From Adineta vaga (Eukaryota > Rotifera): a DNA stretch of 64,000 nt. Every line of letters begins with the position of its first letter. Position 1 is the first letter of the stretch. Positions 59,401 to 64,000 of this stretch are shown one piece after another. The notes below the pieces were generated by a model. It did no database searches. It was not told the origin of the DNA and saw nothing but the letters and a program-made list of their open reading frames with translations. The translations under genes were made by a program, and so were the position numbers. The DNA lies in assembly GCA_021613535.1 (NCBI GenBank), contig CP075495.1, positions 4,154,001-4,218,000 of the forward strand. The letters are read 5' to 3'.

Positions 59401-62400
59401 TGTTTATTTAATCTTTCGGCCTCGCATTGACATTCTTCTTCTTCTTCTTAAGTATCAAGAATATAAATGAAGAGGAAGTTAGATTGCGATTGATAGTACA
59501 ACTCGTTTCGGAAGACAAACTACTCTATTGAATCTTTTGTTTATTAAACAATTTCTTTTCGTTACTGTTGTTGTTCTTGTTGGTATTTTAATCTCTTATG
59601 CATGTGTGTACAGAGAACGCAAGAGATTGTTCATTAGGCTATTCTTTGTCTATTACAAAGATTGCTGACCTAACTAGTGGACAATTTGGTAGGTGTTAAC
59701 TTAATTGTGTCATTGTCCTATTCATTATTTCTTCTCTTTCAATGGGGTGTAGCCATTCAATATAATTCGATACACAGCTTGAGACATTACTTGATTTTAT
59801 TGAGCTAAGCTTTTTTTTTCTTGATTTGTTTAGACGAAAATTCTCCAGTATCATCAACAACAAATCAAATTATTCAACCACTCGAGTCTATTCCAACAGT
59901 TGAAACACCTTCATTAGTGACGACGAACCCGAAGTTGAATATTCACTTCCAAAAAGTGAACCACCACCTGCTGCTAAACCGATCAATAAAGCTCGTATAA
60001 ACGAATTTGCATCACTTCTCTCTTCATCCGTTCATTTAACTCAACTCCCAACAATTAAAAAACAAGAAACACAAAGAACAAATCCCGTTGTCAATCGTCC
60101 ACCACCCTCTCCATCACGTTCTGACGAACAAAGTTATTCTTCAATACGTTCAGCTACAGCAAGTGATCGAGACGAACGTGAATCTTATCATACAGTGAAA
60201 TCAAACGATACTTCTCAAGAAGGACAAACGAAAAAACCAATTGATGCACGTTATAATGAAAAAATTGATGATCGAAATTCTATACAAATAAATACATCAA
60301 ATATCAAAGCACTATTTGAACAAAAAATATCAGATACAAACAAAATTTTATCACAATCTAATGAACATTTATTACATTTAAACGAAACAAAACAACAACA
60401 ACATAAGAAAGTACCAATTAGTTACGGAAGTTTAAGACGCACTTTACCCGTTAATCCACCACAAACAAATCAAGTTACACCTCGACGACAATCTTATCAA
60501 GATATGTTGAATTCAAATAAATATACTGATCATATTGTAGGCACGAAAGATGTGGTTATTGAAGATAAACAGGTAAGAAAATGAGAAGGAAAAAGAGAAC
60601 ATACATGATAATATTCATTCGATATGAAATAAGTTTTCTCTAATAGTAATATATCCTTTAGAACTTATGTGTTTTCTATTTTTGATGAAAAAAAAAACTT
60701 GTCTAGATAGTCGAACATATAATATTAAAAGAAAAAGAAAACATATATTTATAGATAGGACACATAGTTGAAGAGTAGTAGAATCTTTCTTTAATATGGC
60801 ACTAAAATATTATTGATGTGTTTGCAATTTTCTAAGAAAATACATGAACGAAGAAGGAAAGAATTATAATCTTTGGTGGTGGGGTTGCAAATATATTCAG
60901 GTTGGTATTTATTAACATAAGGGAAGAACATACAAATAGAGAGTTGAAAGTTTAGAATACTAAGTAAAAAAATGATGTCCTAGAAATAGTACCATCTATT
61001 TTTCTTCTAGCCTGAACATGGTCATCAAACTGCACAATACGGTAATGGTATTCGTCGTCATAATACAGAAGAAATCATTCGTCCAGGCATAGTCTCTTCA
61101 AGAACATCACCTGATTCCACATCTAATAGTCATCATTCAGAATCATTAATTGCTCGTGAAATTCGAGAAACACAAGAAAAAGAAGAAGAATTAAAACGAC
61201 AACGTCGAAATTGTGGTTTACCAGAAGATGTATCTAGTTTATTAACATTAGCAAATAATGATCCACTTAAACCCGATGCTTCATCATCAACATCCAGCAA
61301 AGCGCCTGTTAAAAGTAGTTCATTTTTATCCAATTTAGATTTTTTTACTGCAAAAGAAAATAACGTTACTAATGGCTCAATACCATCTCGTCGTTCAACA
61401 ACATCAATTACTAATATTATCTATGATTCACAGGGAACTTCAACAAATGATGATTCAAAACCAACGACAAATATTGTCTCACAAGAATTAAATCGTTTTA
61501 ATGATAGTGGTATACCAATCATTCGTACAAGTTCATCAAATAATTATATTCAACGTTCATCTTCAAGTCAACAGATTCTTGCAACACAAAATACAAATAA
61601 TATTATTCAACGTGAAATTGAAGCAATTCGTGTTAAAGAAGCTGAATTACGTCAATTAGGTCGAATACAACATACAAGTGATGAACATTCTGATCCAAGA
61701 AATTATCAAGAACATGTCTCAACAATACCTAAAAGTCAATCAAGTAACACATTATCAACTGGAAAAGTTAAACGAGATACAGAACGTACTCATCGACCAA
61801 TAATTGCAACATCAAATGGATTTCTACAACCAAAACCAACTACTAACACTGCATGTAAGTTATTCATAATTGGAATTGTTTATAACGAATGAAGACGACT
61901 TTCTCTTGATTTCTAGCAATTTCATCTATACGTGGAAGATTTCCCAGTCCAAATCCATCAGCACCAATAATTAGTTCATCAAATAAAACTGCTGATTATT
62001 CGAAATTATCATCAACGGATCGACTTCAATTAGAGAAACGTGAATGTCAAGAAAGAGAACAAGAATTAAAGTAAATAATCTTTCTTAAAAGATTATAATT
62101 CTAAATATGACTTCTATTTTAGAAAACAACGTCATTCATTAAATGGTGCAACATCATCTGTAAATGGTGATTCAGGCAATGCATCACAAGAAGAACATGA
62201 AGATGAACAAGAACGTTATTTTGATAAAATTGAACGATTGAAACGAAAAGAAAATGAGGTAAAATCTGTCTTTTTTATTCTAATCATCGAATCCGTTTTT
62301 TCTTCTTCTTGCATTTATAATAGAAAGCTCAAGCACCACTAGTTCGCCCAACAAAAAAATTGGATATGTCACAAAGATGGGAACAAATGTTAACGAATAA

Positions 62401-62452
62401 AACTACTCAAAGTACAACTGGTGATGATCATAATGATGACGATGATGATTAA
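53495..62452 (+). CDS. Large disordered MISP/AKAP2-like cytoskeletal protein, with one frame break
   Basis: Model of 13 exons: 53495-53597, 53653-54082, 54577-55101, 56303-56493, 56722-56824, 56961-57097, 57920-58195, 58460-58930, 59834-60572, 61011-61854, 61917-62070, 62123-62258, 62324-62452; about 1,412 residues, phases consistent. Most of the chain is Ser/Thr/Asp/Asn-rich and predicted disordered. Three related helical repeats near the C-terminus are LIAREIRETQEKEEELKRQR, IIQREIEAIRVKEAELRQL and QLEKRECQEREQELKKQRH, and the tail has MSQRWEQML. This resembles the AKAP2/MISP C-terminal family (short E-x-E-I...E-E-L-R-x-Q-R helices and a terminal RWE motif), which bind actin and, in AKAP2, PKA. 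Between 59904 and 60000 one base is missing. Introns are 0.4-1.2 kb in the middle of the gene. The N-terminal exons are less certain. Confidence 0.65.
55241..55330 (+). other. Candidate 90-bp cassette exon in the MISP/AKAP2-like gene
   Basis: Open frame with phase 2 at both ends, compatible with insertion between exons ending at 55101 and starting at 56303. It encodes SRLKKQSVTFKKVFISR and more. Acceptor (GAAGAG) and donor (GTTTTT) are weak. Confidence 0.25.
57353..57371. repeat. (TA)n tract
   Basis: Alternating TA within a long intron of the MISP/AKAP2-like gene. A similar tract lies at 57645-57660 in the same intron. Confidence 0.85.
59614..59688 (+). other. Candidate 75-bp cassette exon in the MISP/AKAP2-like gene
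   Basis: Lies in a 903-bp intron with good borders (TGTACAG acceptor, GTAGGT donor), phase 1 at both ends, open for 25 codons (ENARDCSLGYSLS...). It can be skipped or included without a frame change. Confidence 0.5.
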
Positions 62453-63558
62453 GCTAAATTATAACTTGGTTTTTTTCTCTTCATTTTTCTTTCTCTTCGA
62501 TACATTTAAACATACGGGTGCTCTTGTTGAAGACAAACGCTCTTATAGTCATTCCATTGATTGCTTTGTTTGTTTGTTTGTTTTTTCTCTTCTTCTCTTA
62601 GTTTGCAAGTTTGAAATCAGTTTTCTTTTGTTCTTCTTTTACTGTATATTTCTATTCGCTATTAAACTTGTAATCAACATCATAACATGCATATATATAT
62701 ATATATATATTTACAGCAGAAAAAAAAATATTATTATGTTCGGAATTATGTGTTGTTCTTGTTGTATGGTATCGAATGTTTTTCTTTAGTACTCGATAAT
62801 ATATTTTTTCGCTTTCATATGGCTTTGTTTTGCGAAATATTTTGTAGAAATTTAAAACATCAGACATATATATATAATGCCTACTTGTCAAATGAAGAGT
62901 GAATAAATACATTATAATTAAACAGAGTTGAATGATTAGGGCTTCGTATACGACAATATTTATTTTTTTTGATCTTGTATCCTACGAATTTCCATCAAAA
63001 TGCCTTTTTTTAATATAAGTTGGTGCTAATTTTCAATCGAGTAACTACGACTATAATAATTTCTCTATTGAATATGATAATGCAGAAAAACTAATGGATA
63101 TATAAATATAACTCACATGAGAATCGTTGCTAGCCAAGTCTTGATTAAATACGTCAGATCATGATATTCATTTTTGAAGAAAAAACATTTCCTTTATACT
63201 ATTACTCAAGAAACTAAGGGCAAAGAACGAAGACAAACGATTTAAATCAATGTAGACTTACATAATTATTTCATCGTGATATTTCATGACTTTGAATGAA
63301 GTTCTTATGCTTAAAAAATAGACCGTTTTTTCATTATCTCGAATAGAACAATTAATAATCAAACGTAAGTTGAACAGCAGAGCAACATCTAACTATGACA
63401 TCATTCGCAGTGTTTGTCGAATATCTACAAATGTTATTTGTTCATGTCTCCGATAACAAATTGAACATCATCTTTGTTGTCTCTATTGTTCTACTTATAA
63501 TCAAACACATAAAAAACATCGCTGATACTCATTTCATTCATACTTCAATTCATATAAG
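62453..63558. other. Intergenic region
   Basis: 1.1 kb between two plus-strand genes. Pyrimidine-rich 3'UTR-like DNA up to about 62650, then a (TA)n tract at 62691-62711. No supported coding exon on either strand. Confidence 0.5.
62691..62711. repeat. (TA)n tract
   Basis: Perfect alternating AT in noncoding DNA. Confidence 0.9.
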
Positions 63559-64000
63559 ATGATGTTCATTGTAACTAATCTTCTAATATTATTTCTTGCC
63601 TTTCAAATCATCACTACTGATCGAGCTATTCGTCGTTTAACTTATAAACTCGATAGTGATATAACTGGATTTGTAGGTGATAATATAATTAATTATGATT
63701 TAACACGAATTGATTCCAGTAGTCCAATGTCAATACTTGAAATTGAAACTGAACAATGGGTACATGATTGCTGTTTTATGATTACTTCTCAACCTGTTCT
63801 TCGTATTCGTTTAAAACAAGATAATAATTATCCAAAAATTACTGCTTATTTACGTCTTCGTACACCACTTTCATCAATCATAATGACAGGTACAGGAACT
63901 ATTTCTACTACGAATGCCATACAATCGGATTCATTAATGATCGAAATATCAGGTACTTGTAAAGCACAATTGCAAGTAGAAATCACTTCGAAACTTGATG
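63559..64000 (+). CDS. Secreted protein with GIN/DUF2807-like beta-helix, 5' part (cut by window edge)
   Basis: An open frame runs from the ATG at 63559 to the window end, at least 147 residues without a stop. A signal peptide (MMFIVTNLLILFLAFQIITT) is followed by a beta-rich domain with short regular strands: PVLRIRLKQD, ITAYLRLRTPLSSIIMTGTG, then TISTTNAIQSDSLMIEISGT and CKAQLQVEI. The alternation of G-T-G-T-I with S-D-S-L-x-I-E-I-S-G-T is what is seen in the head GIN domain (DUF2807), common in secreted and surface proteins of Bacteroidetes and found patchily in eukaryotes. Whether an intron or a further domain follows is not visible. Family call is moderate; no function is claimed. Confidence 0.6.
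   Translation, partial: MMFIVTNLLILFLAFQIITTDRAIRRLTYKLDSDITGFVGDNIINYDLTRIDSSSPMSILEIETEQWVHDCCFMITSQPVLRIRLKQDNNYPKITAYLRLRTPLSSIIMTGTGTISTTNAIQSDSLMIEISGTCKAQLQVEITSKLD

Noticed and set aside
1-64000. tRNA, rRNA, CRISPR or intact transposon
   Set aside because: No B-box-like GGTTCGAATCC tRNA arms, ribosomal motifs, spaced repeats, or reverse transcriptase/transposase frames were noticed by eye; not an exhaustive computed search.

Overview
The window looks like nuclear DNA of a small, compact animal genome, most likely a bdelloid rotifer (inference from style; no search was run). It is strongly AT-rich. Genes sit 60-900 bp apart on both strands, and most introns are 45-75 bp with plain GT...AG borders. 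The proteins are recognisable one-to-one relatives of ordinary metazoan housekeeping genes. I see no prokaryotic operon, CRISPR array, tRNA, rRNA or intact transposon.

Layout, left to right. (1) 1-4.8 kb, minus strand: the 5' part of an immunoglobulin-domain secreted or membrane protein, TMEM192 (lysosomal membrane), and a small FCP1/NIF-type HAD phosphatase-like gene. (2) 5.1-23.1 kb, plus strand: MFSD1 (lysosomal transporter), TIM50 (mitochondrial import), ZFYVE26/spastizin (PI3P-binding, endolysosome and autophagy), ZW10 (kinetochore and Golgi-ER tethering) and HINT3. Spacing is 113-240 bp from MFSD1 to HINT3, and several start codons sit just behind a pyrimidine-AG splice acceptor, as expected for trans-spliced operon-like units. 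(3) 23.3-31.5 kb: an elastase-like serine protease (-), a DUSP10-like MAP-kinase phosphatase (+) and a DGK-epsilon-like diacylglycerol kinase (-). (4) 32.8-40.1 kb: DNAJC17 (-), the HECT ligase HECTD2 (-) and, divergently, the ERAD ligase SYVN1/HRD1 (+). (5) 40.4-47.1 kb: a predicted TALE homeodomain + SUMO-interacting motif + tandem BRCT protein (-), an unrecognised small gene, FBXO22 and BLZF1/golgin-45 (+). (6) 47.7-64 kb: an NFIL3-like bZIP (-), CCDC93 of the Commander complex (+), two small four-helix membrane proteins (-), a large disordered MISP/AKAP2-like protein with unusually long introns (+), and the start of a secreted protein with a GIN/DUF2807-like beta-helix (+).

Most notable: the homeodomain-SIM-BRCT-BRCT gene, whose four exons join in phase, and a pair of tandem-duplicated HECTD2 exons whose splice phases permit exactly one to be used. 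Seven single-base frame breaks occur in six otherwise healthy genes. They look more like uncorrected sequence indels than pseudogenes, but each should be checked in reads or cDNA.

The gene models are my own hand-made exon chains. Almost all were checked for splice-phase continuity and total length divisible by three, after allowing one base at each stated frame break. Orthology names rest on remembered conserved motifs, not on database searches.
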